DNA from: Treponema sp.
GTDB lineage: Bacteria > Spirochaetota > Spirochaetia > Treponematales > Treponemataceae
DNA length: 43,781 nucleotides
Direction of reading: 5' to 3'
NCBI GenBank assembly: GCA_024402615.1
Contig: JAKSTK010000004.1
Location: forward strand, 1 to 43,781
Made by a program: the position numbers and the translations under genes. Of the stretch, positions 33,005-41,548 are shown piece after piece. The notes under the pieces were generated by a model. The model saw only the letters and a list, made by a program, of their open reading frames with translations, ran no database searches and was not told the origin of the DNA. The stretch's first letter is position 1. Each line of letters begins with the position of its first letter.

Positions 33005-34084
33005 TTACCACCAGCGTTTGGAATAAATTTTCGCCTTTAACAGCATCTTTTTTACTGAAAGATCAGCATAATCACAGAAAGTATTTAATTCCTGCATTGC
33101 AAGCTTTTCATCAATATTTACGGAAGCTTTTACCATTTCTACAGCCTGTGCCCGGTTGATTTTATTTTCGCGGATCATAACGGAGATTTCCGGCAATAAG
33201 TGACTTCTGCGGGCAATAATATTTTTAATGTACAGTGCGCCATGATGAATCAGGCAGTCAAAATGCTCTTCTTCGCTTTGCACTACCCAACTGGTATTTT
33301 TCTGAATAAATTCAATAATCTGATCTTTGTCGTATTTGTGATAAAGAAAATAAGCAATAAAAGGTCGGAAACCTTTTTCGTAACAATCTTTAAGGAAAAG
33401 TTCACGGATTGTTTTTGCCAGTTTTTTATCTACAAACATGTCAATTTTAGAAATAATTTCTTTGAGGACTTCTTCAGAATCTTTAATTTCATCACTAATA
33501 CCTTCCGTAACAAAAGGCTTAAAATAGTCGTTATCAAGATTACTGAAATTTCTTAACATCTGATAAGGACTTCTTCCATGAATCATAACTGCCGCATCAA
33601 TCTTAGAGGCGTAATTAATCATAATGGCATAACCAAGGAAAGAGCAGCACATACAGGGAGAAATAAATTTTCCTGCAATCTGATGGTACATCTGCTTTAC
33701 CAGGTTTTCATCCAATTCAACAAATTCATGCTCTACCCCCAGTTCATTAACAATCTGGACAATCTTTTCTTTTGCCTCTGGAGACATGAATCCGTTATCA
33801 AGAGTAAAGGCTTTTACTTTAAGCCCGTATTCCTTTACCAGTTTATAAAGAACATAGGTAGAATCTTTTCCGCCGCTAAAACCAACGGCAGCGTCATATT
33901 TATGCCCGGAATTTGTAATTCTTTTACGGAAGTTCTTTTCCAGTGCTTCGTAATCATGAAAACGCTGTTCATATTTTTCATATTCACGGCAAAAATTACA
34001 AACCCCGTCCTTATCAAAAGAAATATGTTTTACAGTTTTATCATTTATACAGCGGGTACAGGTCTGATTATTTATTACGCTCAT
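33005..34084 (-). CDS. PP-loop ATPase of the N-acetyl sugar amidotransferase (WbpG/PseA-like) type
   Basis: The 359-residue protein begins with a zinc-finger-like CTRCINDKTVKHISFDKDG followed by CNFC, then the PP-loop pyrophosphatase motif GFSGGKDSTYVLY (about residues 66-78) and the downstream segment KFISPCMCCSFLGYAIM. This layout is that of the amidotransferases that convert a UDP- or CDP-sugar hydroxyl or keto group into an acetamidino or amide group using glutamine-derived ammonia (WbpG, PseA, LegG-type families). No separate glutaminase gene is adjacent, which leaves the ammonia donor open. The start has GGAG 9 nt upstream, and the frame overlaps the HAD-GNAT gene by 17 nt. Substrate unknown. 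Confidence 0.78.
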   Translation of the reverse strand: MSVINNQTCTRCINDKTVKHISFDKDGVCNFCREYEKYEQRFHDYEALEKNFRKRITNSGHKYDAAVGFSGGKDSTYVLYKLVKEYGLKVKAFTLDNGFMSPEAKEKIVQIVNELGVEHEFVELDENLVKQMYHQIAGKFISPCMCCSFLGYAIMINYASKIDAAVMIHGRSPYQMLRNFSNLDNDYFKPFVTEGISDEIKDSEEVLKEIISKIDMFVDKKLAKTIRELFLKDCYEKGFRPFIAYFLYHKYDKDQIIEFIQKNTSWVVQSEEEHFDCLIHHGALYIKNIIARRSHLLPEISVMIRENKINRAQAVEMVKASVNIDEKLAMQELNTFCDYADLSVKKMLLKAKIYSKRWW

Positions 34085-35525
34085 ACTTTAAAACTCCATA
34101 TTCCTTCTGTTTAATGATTGTTCCTGTAAAATAACTCTGCATTGTAATATTTTTTACATTCTGAAAATGCATTAAAACCTTATCAAACCCCAGTTCTTTT
34201 ATTACTTCATTGGAAAGTTCAATTAATTTAAGCAGAACAGCAGGATTTCTGTGAGCCGCTTCAATAGCAATTGTCTTATCTACCAGAAAATGATTTTCTT
34301 CATCAGGATAAACAAAATTAAATCCCACAACCTTTCCGTTATATAAAATTGCTGCAAGATAAGCAGAACACTGTGACAGCAGTCCAGAATAAAGCAGCTT
34401 GAAAGTCTGCAAATCTATATCTTCGTAAAACTCGTGATCTCTAAAGCAATGACAGGACACTTCATAAATCTGATCCAGATAATCATTACATTCACGACCT
34501 CTTACAATTTTTCCTTCATAACCTTCCGGTAATTTAATATTTTTAAATCCCCATTTATTAAGATTAAGAGTTGTAACGGTTGATGTATATTTTTCTGCAA
34601 TTTCAAATCCACTGTTCAAAAACTTCTTCAGAATTTCTTTATTGCCATAACAGTCAGGATAAAGTTCAAAGTCAAATTCATTAAGAGCAAGCCGATAGTT
34701 ATACCAGGAATTTCCGTTAATTGGACCATAAACAGTTTTGTTCCCGCATTTTTCCTTAAGCTTTTCAAGTACAAAATCAAAATCTTCTGAATTCTTAATA
34801 TTCATAAAACCAAAATATTTGCAGTTATCTTTTTCAATCAAGGTAACACTGGTTCCCTTGTTGCAGATAACTTCATATTTTTTATTTTTAAGAATACTTT
34901 CAACTGACTGAATCCCAGAAAGAATAGACGGAAGATAATCTAAATCTTCCAGATAGTAATTATAATCTGAACATTCTTTGTAATACCCGTAAGCAGCATA
35001 AACAAACTGAATAGTATTGTGATCTTCAATTGCCGCATAATCTGCCGATGAATCTCCAACAAACACAGCTTTTTCTGAATAATTGTTTGTAAAATGTTTG
35101 ATTGCTTCCTGCTTACTGTATTTTTCTATTGTATTATCACTGGTAATATATTCCTTTACGCCAGAAACCTGATAAAAGGCTTCCAGAAAGGGTCTTGGAC
35201 AATTGCTGACAATATAAAGTTCATTCTGAGAAGAAAGAGTCTTAAACAACCGAATAATATTTTTACTGTTAGTTTTAGGATGTGTAATCAGATATTCAAT
35301 GACATATTTTAAAAGAATATGTCCTAATTCCATCTTATCCGGAGCTTCAGGAATAATTGTCTGAACCAGGTCTTCCAGTTTCATTCCCAGATAGCCAAGT
35401 ACAAACTCATCATTTTGGATTTTATCTTCAGGTATTTTTAATTCCTGGCAGGCTTTATTGTAAGAATAGATGTACCCGTCCCCTGTTTCCCAAAGAGTAC
35501 CATCTAAATCGAATATAACTTTCAT
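34068..35525 (-). CDS. HAD phosphatase fused to a GNAT-like acyltransferase domain
   Basis: The 485-residue protein starts with a HAD-superfamily phosphatase (MKVIFDLDGTLWETGDGYIY, then IVSNCPRPF and VFVGDSSADY), residues 1-200. The C-terminal half carries motifs typical of GNAT-like proteins, GPINGNSWYNYRL, and a late region LVDKTIAIEAAHRN. The order and pairing recall FkbH-type HAD-GNAT enzymes, but the DxDGTLW motif belongs to the phosphoglucomutase-like HAD branch rather than the FkbH type, so the homology is only architectural. Probable roles are phosphate removal and acyl transfer on one intermediate. It is the first enzyme of the operon, 12 nt after the LuxR-type regulator, and overlaps the PP-loop gene. 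Confidence 0.72.
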   Translation of the reverse strand: MKVIFDLDGTLWETGDGYIYSYNKACQELKIPEDKIQNDEFVLGYLGMKLEDLVQTIIPEAPDKMELGHILLKYVIEYLITHPKTNSKNIIRLFKTLSSQNELYIVSNCPRPFLEAFYQVSGVKEYITSDNTIEKYSKQEAIKHFTNNYSEKAVFVGDSSADYAAIEDHNTIQFVYAAYGYYKECSDYNYYLEDLDYLPSILSGIQSVESILKNKKYEVICNKGTSVTLIEKDNCKYFGFMNIKNSEDFDFVLEKLKEKCGNKTVYGPINGNSWYNYRLALNEFDFELYPDCYGNKEILKKFLNSGFEIAEKYTSTVTTLNLNKWGFKNIKLPEGYEGKIVRGRECNDYLDQIYEVSCHCFRDHEFYEDIDLQTFKLLYSGLLSQCSAYLAAILYNGKVVGFNFVYPDEENHFLVDKTIAIEAAHRNPAVLLKLIELSNEVIKELGFDKVLMHFQNVKNITMQSYFTGTIIKQKEYGVLKYERNK

Positions 35526-35537
35526 TATGCCTATACT

Positions 35538-36956
35538 TTACATTATTTTAAGACTTTTGGCACGGATAATTGCTTCGTTTGAGGAATTTACACCAAGCTT
35601 TTCGTAAATCTTTTTTATATGGTAACGAACTGTATTAATGCTTATATTCGATTCTTCTGCAATCTCTCCGTAAGAAAGTCCTCTTGAAAGGAAAGTAAGA
35701 ATTTCTTTTTCACTGATTGTAAGACTTACATCTTTTGTAATTGGACTTATCAGATAATTTGGATAAAAGGAAGCAGTCTTTTTGGCCATATTCCGGAGTT
35801 TTTCTACTAAAGGTATATAAACTGAATCCGGTCTTTCTTTTTTGTAAATATTAAACAGTTTAAGGACTGGTTCCCCTTCATCAGCAATAAGTCTGTAATA
35901 TTTATATTTTTCGGCAAGTTCCAGTGCTCTTTCCAAAGCATCACAAGATTCTTCAATAAGATTTGCTTTAATTCCGCCAATAGCAATAAGTACATCAAGC
36001 TCACACAAATCCATTGTTCTGCAGCATTGATTCAAAAGTCCCCGCATTTTTTCGCACAAGGCAAGTCCTGCCATAAATTTTCCAGTAATAATATAGCAGC
36101 GCAATTTTATGAAATAGCGATATGAATCAAGAAGATTAAAGTTACTATGTTCATCAGGAGCTTTATTGTCCAGCCAGTCCTTTATAACATCATAGTTTCC
36201 TTCATAAATTGCAATTTTTGTTTCAAGAGCATCAAGATTATGGTTTAATTCAGAGAATTTTTGTTTTTCTACTCTGCGGCGAATATCTTTGATTAATGAA
36301 CTGGCAGAAGTTACTTCTCCATTTACAACCAGTAATTGCATTCGTAAACAAAGAGCAACAAAAAGTATACGGATATCTCCGTTCTTTTCCAGTTTAGGAA
36401 GCTGTTCTACAACTTTTACCATTGCACTCAAACAATCATTTGTCTGATATTGATATTCTGCCTGTGCCAGATTATACAGAGAATCTGCATTATCACCATA
36501 CATAATCTTTAGAACACGAAGTACTTCAGCTTTCTTTTCCTGAAGAATAGGTCCGTAATGAGAAAAGTCTCTCATACCGTTCATAAGAGTTGGACGGCCG
36601 GCAGTAATTGTTAATTTTACAAAACCAAGATTATTCTTTTCCAGATATTCAATATCCTTAAGAAAATCTTCCTCTGATCTGGTTGGAAGAACTAATGCAA
36701 CAGAATGATAAATATATTCGGTAACAGGAATTCCAGGTACGGGTAATTTTTCTAGAATTTCAGCAGATTCTTTAATATTTCCTTCAAAAATTTTGATTGT
36801 AACTAAAGCAGAAAGAATCTGGGCTCTATGCAATTCCTCTATAGAATAATGATAGAAATCCTCGCGAGCAGTCCATAAATCATTTACATAATATTTAGAA
36901 TTAAGATTCATTACTATTTCTCTTAATTCTTCTAATGAACGATATTCCTTACCCAT
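35538..36956 (-). CDS. LuxR/MalT-type transcription regulator without an ATPase module
   Basis: The 472-residue protein has a TPR-rich helical region (about residues 50-385) and a C-terminal LuxR HTH (SEKEILTFLSRGLSYGEIAE, then NISINTVRYHIKKIYEKL). This resembles the C-terminal half of MalT-type activators, lacking the NTPase module that usually precedes the TPR region. It would probably bind its own promoter or that of a neighbouring operon. The stop is 12 nt before the HAD-GNAT start codon, so it is almost certainly the first gene of the cassette. The upstream region has two TACATT-nT-AATGTA palindromes. The start codon has a TATAAT 9 nt upstream and no ribosome site. Confidence 0.88.
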   Translation of the reverse strand: MGKEYRSLEELREIVMNLNSKYYVNDLWTAREDFYHYSIEELHRAQILSALVTIKIFEGNIKESAEILEKLPVPGIPVTEYIYHSVALVLPTRSEEDFLKDIEYLEKNNLGFVKLTITAGRPTLMNGMRDFSHYGPILQEKKAEVLRVLKIMYGDNADSLYNLAQAEYQYQTNDCLSAMVKVVEQLPKLEKNGDIRILFVALCLRMQLLVVNGEVTSASSLIKDIRRRVEKQKFSELNHNLDALETKIAIYEGNYDVIKDWLDNKAPDEHSNFNLLDSYRYFIKLRCYIITGKFMAGLALCEKMRGLLNQCCRTMDLCELDVLIAIGGIKANLIEESCDALERALELAEKYKYYRLIADEGEPVLKLFNIYKKERPDSVYIPLVEKLRNMAKKTASFYPNYLISPITKDVSLTISEKEILTFLSRGLSYGEIAEESNISINTVRYHIKKIYEKLGVNSSNEAIIRAKSLKIM

Positions 36957-37283
36957 AGTGGATACATTATAGCATTTAAAATATAAAAAAAAAGCAAAAT
37001 TTCAATAATTTAACTACATTCACCCCTACATTCTAATGTAGTTTTTTATATTTTTTTTAATACATTTTAATGTAGTTTTATTATTGATTTTTTTTACTTA
37101 GATGTGTCGTTACAATTTTTCATTTATGCATTAAAGTAATAATTGTTGAAAGGGAAATGCCTGTTTTCCTTTTTTACACTAATTAAAAATAATTTAATAA
37201 TAATTTAAGAAAGTTTAGTAAAAAATATTCATTTTAACTCCGCAATGTTATTGCAGAGACGCAAGTTCTAACTCTTTAAAAAA
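36957..37283. promoter_or_regulatory. Regulatory spacer upstream of the cassette, with paired palindromes
   Basis: No gene is seen. CTACATTCTAATGTAG (37026-37041) and TACATTTTAATGTA (37061-37074) are two near-identical palindromes, TACATT-nT-AATGTA, 20 nt apart; an extra half-site CTACATT lies at 37014-37020. TATAATG (minus strand, TATAAT at 36971-36966) precedes the regulator start. A weak stem GGAAA/TTTCC near 37150-37175 is followed by six T on the plus strand and is not called. The palindromes are the best candidate operators for the six-gene cassette. Confidence 0.5.
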
Positions 37284-37312
37284 GATCGTCGCACAGGCCG
37301 GCGATTTTTTTT
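37284..37312. terminator. Bidirectional Rho-independent terminator at the end of the ABC operon
   Basis: ATCGTCG (37285-37291) pairs with CGGCGAT (37299-37305), with one G-U wobble. It is flanked by a T-run on the plus side (T9) and, read on the minus strand, by CTTTTTT. It ends the ABC transporter operon, whose last gene stops at 37323. Confidence 0.65.
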
Positions 37313-37322
37313 TATTTAACAG

Positions 37323-38150
37323 CTAACCTTTTAATCCACCGCGAGAAACGCCACTTACAATGTATTTTCTGGCAAAAATAAAGAGGATAATCATTGGAAG
37401 AACAATAATAGTAGAAGCGGCCATAAGCAGTTCCTGTAAACTTCCTGCTTCAGTTGTAAATACCTGAAGTCCGTAAGGCAGAGTGCGGGAACGACCATCA
37501 ATTGTTACATACATCGGCCAGATAAAGGAGTTCCAGGAAGAAAGAGCATTCAGAAGAATGATTGTAAACAGCGAAGGTTTTGCCATTGGAACCATAATTC
37601 TCCACAAGAACTTCCAGTTAGAAGCACCATCAATTCTTGCAGAATAATAAAGACTGTCAGAAACAGTATCAAAAAAGTTTCTTAAAATATATGTATAAAA
37701 AATACTGGCAACAAATGGTAAAACCAGTGCCGGAATTGTGTTAATCAGCTTAAGTTTTACAATTGTTGTATAGTTTGTAATAATCAGCATTTCAAAGGGA
37801 ATCATCATTAAACTCAAAAGAACAGAGAAAATAATTTCTTTACCCGGAAATTTAAGTCTTGAAAAAGCAAAAGCTCCAAGAATGGTAGTAAAAGTTGTAC
37901 ATACTACAGACAAAATCATAACTACCAGAGAGTTAATAAAATATTTTCCGAAAGGCGCCATTGAAAAAGCTTTAGTATAGTTTTCGAATCTAAACTTTGA
38001 AGGGAAAATTTTCGGTGGATTCTGGATAATTTCCGCATGAGTTTTAAATGAACACAAAAGCATCCAGATAAACGGAAAAACCATAATAAATGCACCAACA
38101 CTGAGAAGTATATAAGTTATTGTTTTTGCTAAAATTCTATCGTTTTTCAT
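37323..38150 (-). CDS. Carbohydrate ABC transporter permease (MalG/UgpE type)
   Basis: The 275-residue protein has six predicted transmembrane helices and ends with the SRGGLKG tail common to MalG-type permeases. The EAA-loop region reads YYSARIDGASNWKFLWRIMVPMAKPS, which contacts the ATPase. It pairs with the MalF-type permease 10 nt upstream. Together with the ATPase and binding protein it forms a binding-protein-dependent importer for an oligosaccharide, disaccharide or sugar phosphate. It is the last gene of the operon, and an intrinsic terminator follows the stop codon. Confidence 0.9.
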   Translation of the reverse strand: MKNDRILAKTITYILLSVGAFIMVFPFIWMLLCSFKTHAEIIQNPPKIFPSKFRFENYTKAFSMAPFGKYFINSLVVMILSVVCTTFTTILGAFAFSRLKFPGKEIIFSVLLSLMMIPFEMLIITNYTTIVKLKLINTIPALVLPFVASIFYTYILRNFFDTVSDSLYYSARIDGASNWKFLWRIMVPMAKPSLFTIILLNALSSWNSFIWPMYVTIDGRSRTLPYGLQVFTTEAGSLQELLMAASTIIVLPMIILFIFARKYIVSGVSRGGLKG

Positions 38151-38160
38151 AATTCTTAAT

Positions 38161-39069
38161 TTACTTAATCCCTTTTTTACTCATACGCTTTTTTACCTGC
38201 AGCTGAATAATTGTAAAAATCATTACACAAAGGAACAAAATAACTGCCGCTGCTGCCGCATATCCATACTTTCGTTTTTCAATCATTGCATAGCGGATGT
38301 AATAAACAACCGTATACAAATTAAAATACGGACCAGGTTTACCACTAAACAGAGGATACAACTCACTGAAAACCTTAAAGCTGGAAATTGTATTTACAAT
38401 ACATACAAGGAAAATTGTTGGAGAAAGCAAAGGAACAGTAATTCTGAAGAAAATTTTTGCAGGCTTTGCTCCATCAACTTTTGCCGCAGTGTAATACATT
38501 TCATCAATATTCTGCAAACCGGAAAGTAAAAGTATTACGGTGAATGGCAAAATATTCCAGATTCCAAAAATAATCAAAGCCATTAAAGACCATTTTGAGT
38601 CAATTACCCAGCCAATTTTTGGAATACCGAATTTTGAAAGAACAAAATTAATAATTCCGTACTGCTGGTTATACATCAACCGCCAGATAAGCCCAACGGC
38701 AGTTACAGAAGTTACCATTGGCATAAAGAAAGCGGTCTGAAAAATTGCACTACCCTTTAATTTCTGGTTCAAAAGATTAGCAAAGAAAATGGCAATACAG
38801 GTACTGACAGGTACAACAAAAAGAACATACAGGATTGTGTTCAACATTGCCGACTGGAATTTATCATCTGTTAAAACATATTTATAGTTTTCAAAACTAA
38901 ACTTTTCAAAAGTTCCCCGAAGAAAACCATAATTCTGTTTAAATGAAATTATAAATACATTTATAACAGGATAAAGAGTAAAAATCAGAATGAAAATCAG
39001 GAATGGAGAAAGATAAAGCCATGGCTCAATCTTAGAAAAAAGTTCCCGTGTTATTAACGAAAATTTCAC
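38161..39069 (-). CDS. Carbohydrate ABC transporter permease (MalF/UgpA type)
   Basis: The 302-residue protein has six transmembrane helices. The EAA loop is YYTAAKVDGAKPAKIFFRITVPLLSP. Start is GTG 39069, overlapping the ATPase stop codon by 4 nt (GTGA), which couples the two. The long periplasmic loop after helix 1 expected for MalF is absent, as usual in UgpA-like permeases. Together with the downstream MalG-type gene it forms the membrane pore of the importer. Confidence 0.9.
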   Translation of the reverse strand: MKFSLITRELFSKIEPWLYLSPFLIFILIFTLYPVINVFIISFKQNYGFLRGTFEKFSFENYKYVLTDDKFQSAMLNTILYVLFVVPVSTCIAIFFANLLNQKLKGSAIFQTAFFMPMVTSVTAVGLIWRLMYNQQYGIINFVLSKFGIPKIGWVIDSKWSLMALIIFGIWNILPFTVILLLSGLQNIDEMYYTAAKVDGAKPAKIFFRITVPLLSPTIFLVCIVNTISSFKVFSELYPLFSGKPGPYFNLYTVVYYIRYAMIEKRKYGYAAAAAVILFLCVMIFTIIQLQVKKRMSKKGIK

Positions 39070-40100
39070 AGTATTCTGTCTCCTGTTTTTTCATCAAAGA
39101 GGAATACACCTTTTGATTTCAAGCCAAGTGTAATTTTCTGACCAGGTTTTAATTCTTCATCACAATTTAAGATTGCACGGACGGTATTTCCCATAAAGTT
39201 CAAAGTAACAATCTGTTCTTTACCCATCTCACTGATTAAAGCAACTTCTGCTTCCAGTTTTCCGCCATACACAAAGCTTTCTGGACGAACACAAAGTACA
39301 GTTTCTGAATCTGGAATTGCAAAGCTGGAGAATCCTGCTGCATCAAGACAGGTTTTCAATTCTTCCTTTTGAATTTTCAATTTATTGATTGGAGGATTTC
39401 CTAAAAAGTCTGAAACAAATTTACAGTTTGGCTGATTATAAAGATTCTGACAAAGACCTTCCTGAACAAGAACCCCGTCTTTCATTAAAAGAATACTGTC
39501 GGAAATGGACATTGCTTCTTCCTGATCATGAGTTACAAAAACTGTAGTAACACCAGTTTCCTGCTGAATTCGGCGGATTTCTTCACGCATCTCAAGTCTA
39601 AGACGGGCATCAAGATTTGAAAGCGGTTCATCCATAAGTAAAAGTGCGGGAGTTTTAACTAAAGCACGGGCAATTGCTACTCGCTGCTGCTGTCCACCGC
39701 TAAGTTCACCAGGGAATCTTTTGAGCAGCATATCAACATGAACCAGTTTTGCAATTTCTGCAGCTTTTTCCAGTCTTTCTTTTTTAGGAACTTTCTTAAC
39801 TTCCAGAGGGAAAGCAATATTTTCCAGAACAGTCATATGAGGATAAAGAGCATAATTCTGAAAAACCATTCCGATATTACGCTGATCTGGAGGAAGTTTT
39901 GTTACATCTTTTTCATCAAAATAAATATTCCCTTCTGTAACAGGAATAATTCCACAAAGCATATTAAGAATTGTAGATTTTCCACAACCAGATGGACCTA
40001 AAAGACAAATTAAATGGCCATCAGGTAATTCTGCAGTAAAATCTTTTACGGCAACTGTCTGACCAAATTTTTTTGTAATGTTTTGTAATCTTACTTTCAT
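39066..40100 (-). CDS. Sugar ABC transporter ATP-binding protein (MsmK/UgpC/MalK type)
   Basis: The 344-residue ATPase has Walker A GPSGCGKST, Q-loop VFQNYALYPHMT, signature LSGGQQQR, Walker B LLLMDEPLSNLDARLR and the H-loop THDQEEAMS. A C-terminal TOBE-type regulatory domain (about 240-344, VLCVRPESFVYGG) is present. The subgroup can energise several sugar importers. I chose ATG 40100 because the ATG 21 nt upstream lies inside a terminator-like hairpin. The only possible ribosome site (GGGA) sits in the 3' arm of that hairpin. It is separated from the binding-protein gene by a 60-nt spacer. Confidence 0.92.
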   Translation of the reverse strand: MKVRLQNITKKFGQTVAVKDFTAELPDGHLICLLGPSGCGKSTILNMLCGIIPVTEGNIYFDEKDVTKLPPDQRNIGMVFQNYALYPHMTVLENIAFPLEVKKVPKKERLEKAAEIAKLVHVDMLLKRFPGELSGGQQQRVAIARALVKTPALLLMDEPLSNLDARLRLEMREEIRRIQQETGVTTVFVTHDQEEAMSISDSILLMKDGVLVQEGLCQNLYNQPNCKFVSDFLGNPPINKLKIQKEELKTCLDAAGFSSFAIPDSETVLCVRPESFVYGGKLEAEVALISEMGKEQIVTLNFMGNTVRAILNCDEELKPGQKITLGLKSKGVFLFDEKTGDRIL

Positions 40101-40134
40101 AAAAAAAATCCCGTGCTGCATTATAGCACGGGAT
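40101..40134 (-). terminator. Intrinsic terminator between the binding-protein gene and the ATPase gene
   Basis: ATCCCGTGC (40126-40134 read on the minus strand) pairs with GCACGGGAT (40108-40116) across a 9-nt loop, followed by eight T directly before the ATPase ATG. Partial termination would leave the binding protein in excess over the transporter core, as usual for such operons. The 3' arm holds the GGGA nearest the ATG, so the same stem may also limit translation. Confidence 0.75.
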
Positions 40135-40160
40135 TATAGTTTTATAATAGATTATATCAA

Positions 40161-41429
40161 TTATTTTCCTGCAAGAGCATCGTTACAAGCTTTTTCCAAA
40201 GCAGCAACAGCAGCTTCTGCAGTCATTTTTCCATCTACTACATAGTTAAGATTTTCTTCCAAAGCACGGCGTACTGCAGCAGAACCAGTTACATTAGGGA
40301 ATGAACCAGAAGCAGCCATGTTAGCCTGTACACAAGGAAGAGCTGAAGTTGCAGGGAGGTTGTTCAAATATTCAACGTATGCAGGTTCATTAGCAGATGT
40401 TCCATATGGACAAAGAGCAGAGTTTGCAATTGCCCATTTAGCAGCATTTTCTTTGTTAAGGAAGAATTTAACGAATTCGTAAGCACCCTTATCAACAGCA
40501 TCATTTCTGTGAAGGAAGATTGGTCCACGGTTCCATGCAGTATAGAAATCACCTGCAATCCAAGGAGCCATACCAAGTTCACCCTTTCCTTCTACCATCT
40601 GAATGTACTGATCATTTACACAAGAACCAGAGAAAGCAGCGATATCACCATTAGCCAAATCTTCTGAAGAATAGCGGCCAATTGTGTTGAAAGAGAAATA
40701 ACCAGCTTTACACATATCAGCATACCACTGATAGATTTTTACCATTTCTGGACCACAGAAAGTTACTTTTTTGTTAGCAACATCAATGTAACCAAGACCG
40801 TTGTGCATAATCAATTCCTGAAGGTTATCTACAAGACCATCAGAGTGGAAACCAGGAATACCTTTCTTTTCGTAAACAGTTCTAGAAACTGTTACAAGTT
40901 CATCCCAGTTTTTTGGTGGAACAAGACCGAGTTCATCAAAAATTGTTTTGTTGTAGAAGTAAACTGGACCTGTTGTACAACCTGGAAGATAATAAATACC
41001 ACCGTCCTGAAAACCAAGAACATCAGTTTTCATTGCTTCTGGAAGAGAATCAATGATTTCCTGCATAGTTTTGTCGCCTTTCTTTTTGTCCTGATCAATA
41101 TATTTCTGAATATTGATTGCAAGACCTTCGTTAGCGTAATCTACAGCAGTTGTACCATAGTTGAAAATAATGCTTGGTCCAATTCCGTTTGCTACAGCAT
41201 TGTAAACAGTATCAGCAAAACCAGAATAATCCTGATTCAAAACCTTTACTTCGTATGCTTTCTGTGAAGCATTAAAGCGGTCAGCAGCATCGTTCAAAGC
41301 AGCAGCCTGTTTTCCATTATAAGTGTGCCAGATTTCTACTGTAACTGGACCAGAAGATTCTTTAGAACAGCCTGTAAAAAGCATGCCTAAAGTTAAAAGT
41401 GAAAGAATGATTGATGAAATTTTCTTCAT
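40161..41429 (-). CDS. Extracellular solute-binding lipoprotein of the carbohydrate ABC transporter
   Basis: The 422-residue protein has a lipobox LFTGC (MKKISSIILSLLTLGMLFTGC). The mature part opens VTVEIWHTYNGKQAAALND, then SGFADTVYNAVANGIGPSII; this is the extracellular binding protein family 1 fold related to UgpB and MalE. Context suggests uptake of a sugar or glycerol-3-phosphate-type ligand; the sequence alone does not tell which. The start has AAAGGAG 7 nt upstream. It is the first gene of the operon, and the promoter region holds several overlapping inverted repeats. The downstream hairpin should favour its expression over the permeases. Confidence 0.9.
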   Translation of the reverse strand: MKKISSIILSLLTLGMLFTGCSKESSGPVTVEIWHTYNGKQAAALNDAADRFNASQKAYEVKVLNQDYSGFADTVYNAVANGIGPSIIFNYGTTAVDYANEGLAINIQKYIDQDKKKGDKTMQEIIDSLPEAMKTDVLGFQDGGIYYLPGCTTGPVYFYNKTIFDELGLVPPKNWDELVTVSRTVYEKKGIPGFHSDGLVDNLQELIMHNGLGYIDVANKKVTFCGPEMVKIYQWYADMCKAGYFSFNTIGRYSSEDLANGDIAAFSGSCVNDQYIQMVEGKGELGMAPWIAGDFYTAWNRGPIFLHRNDAVDKGAYEFVKFFLNKENAAKWAIANSALCPYGTSANEPAYVEYLNNLPATSALPCVQANMAASGSFPNVTGSAAVRRALEENLNYVVDGKMTAEAAVAALEKACNDALAGK

Positions 41430-41468
41430 ATCATTACTCCTTTAGAAAAAATAAAAAATATCTTCGCT

Positions 41469-41523
41469 TTGTTGTCGTAACAACAAGGGTAATGATGTGG
41501 TGTTCATCATTGCGGTTGAACAC
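41469..41523. promoter_or_regulatory. Overlapping inverted repeats in the promoter region of the ABC operon
   Basis: Three pairs are visible: TTGTTGT (41469-41475)/ACAACAA (41480-41486); AATGATG (41491-41497)/CATCATT (41505-41511); and GTGTTCA (41500-41506)/TGAACAC (41517-41523). The last two are mutually exclusive in RNA. They could be operators for a sugar-responsive repressor or alternative leader hairpins. Confidence 0.45.
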
Positions 41524-41548
41524 ATATTAATGAAAATTAAAGTTAATT

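Noticed and set aside
34068-35525. An FkbH-type glyceryl-ACP synthase
   Set aside because: The HAD half has the DxDGTLW pattern and layout of the phosphoglucomutase-like branch and no ACP gene is nearby.
27848-36956. A nonribosomal peptide or polyketide cluster
   Set aside because: No carrier protein, condensation or ketosynthase domain is present; the ligase is free-standing and short.
37140-37180. A second terminator in the spacer before the regulator
   Set aside because: The stem is only five A/T-rich pairs and is followed by T on the plus strand, where no gene ends.
40080-40121. ATG at 40121 as the ATPase start
   Set aside because: It lies in the loop of the terminator hairpin and adds seven residues not seen in the family; the ATG at 40100 opens the conserved MKVRLQNITKKFG.
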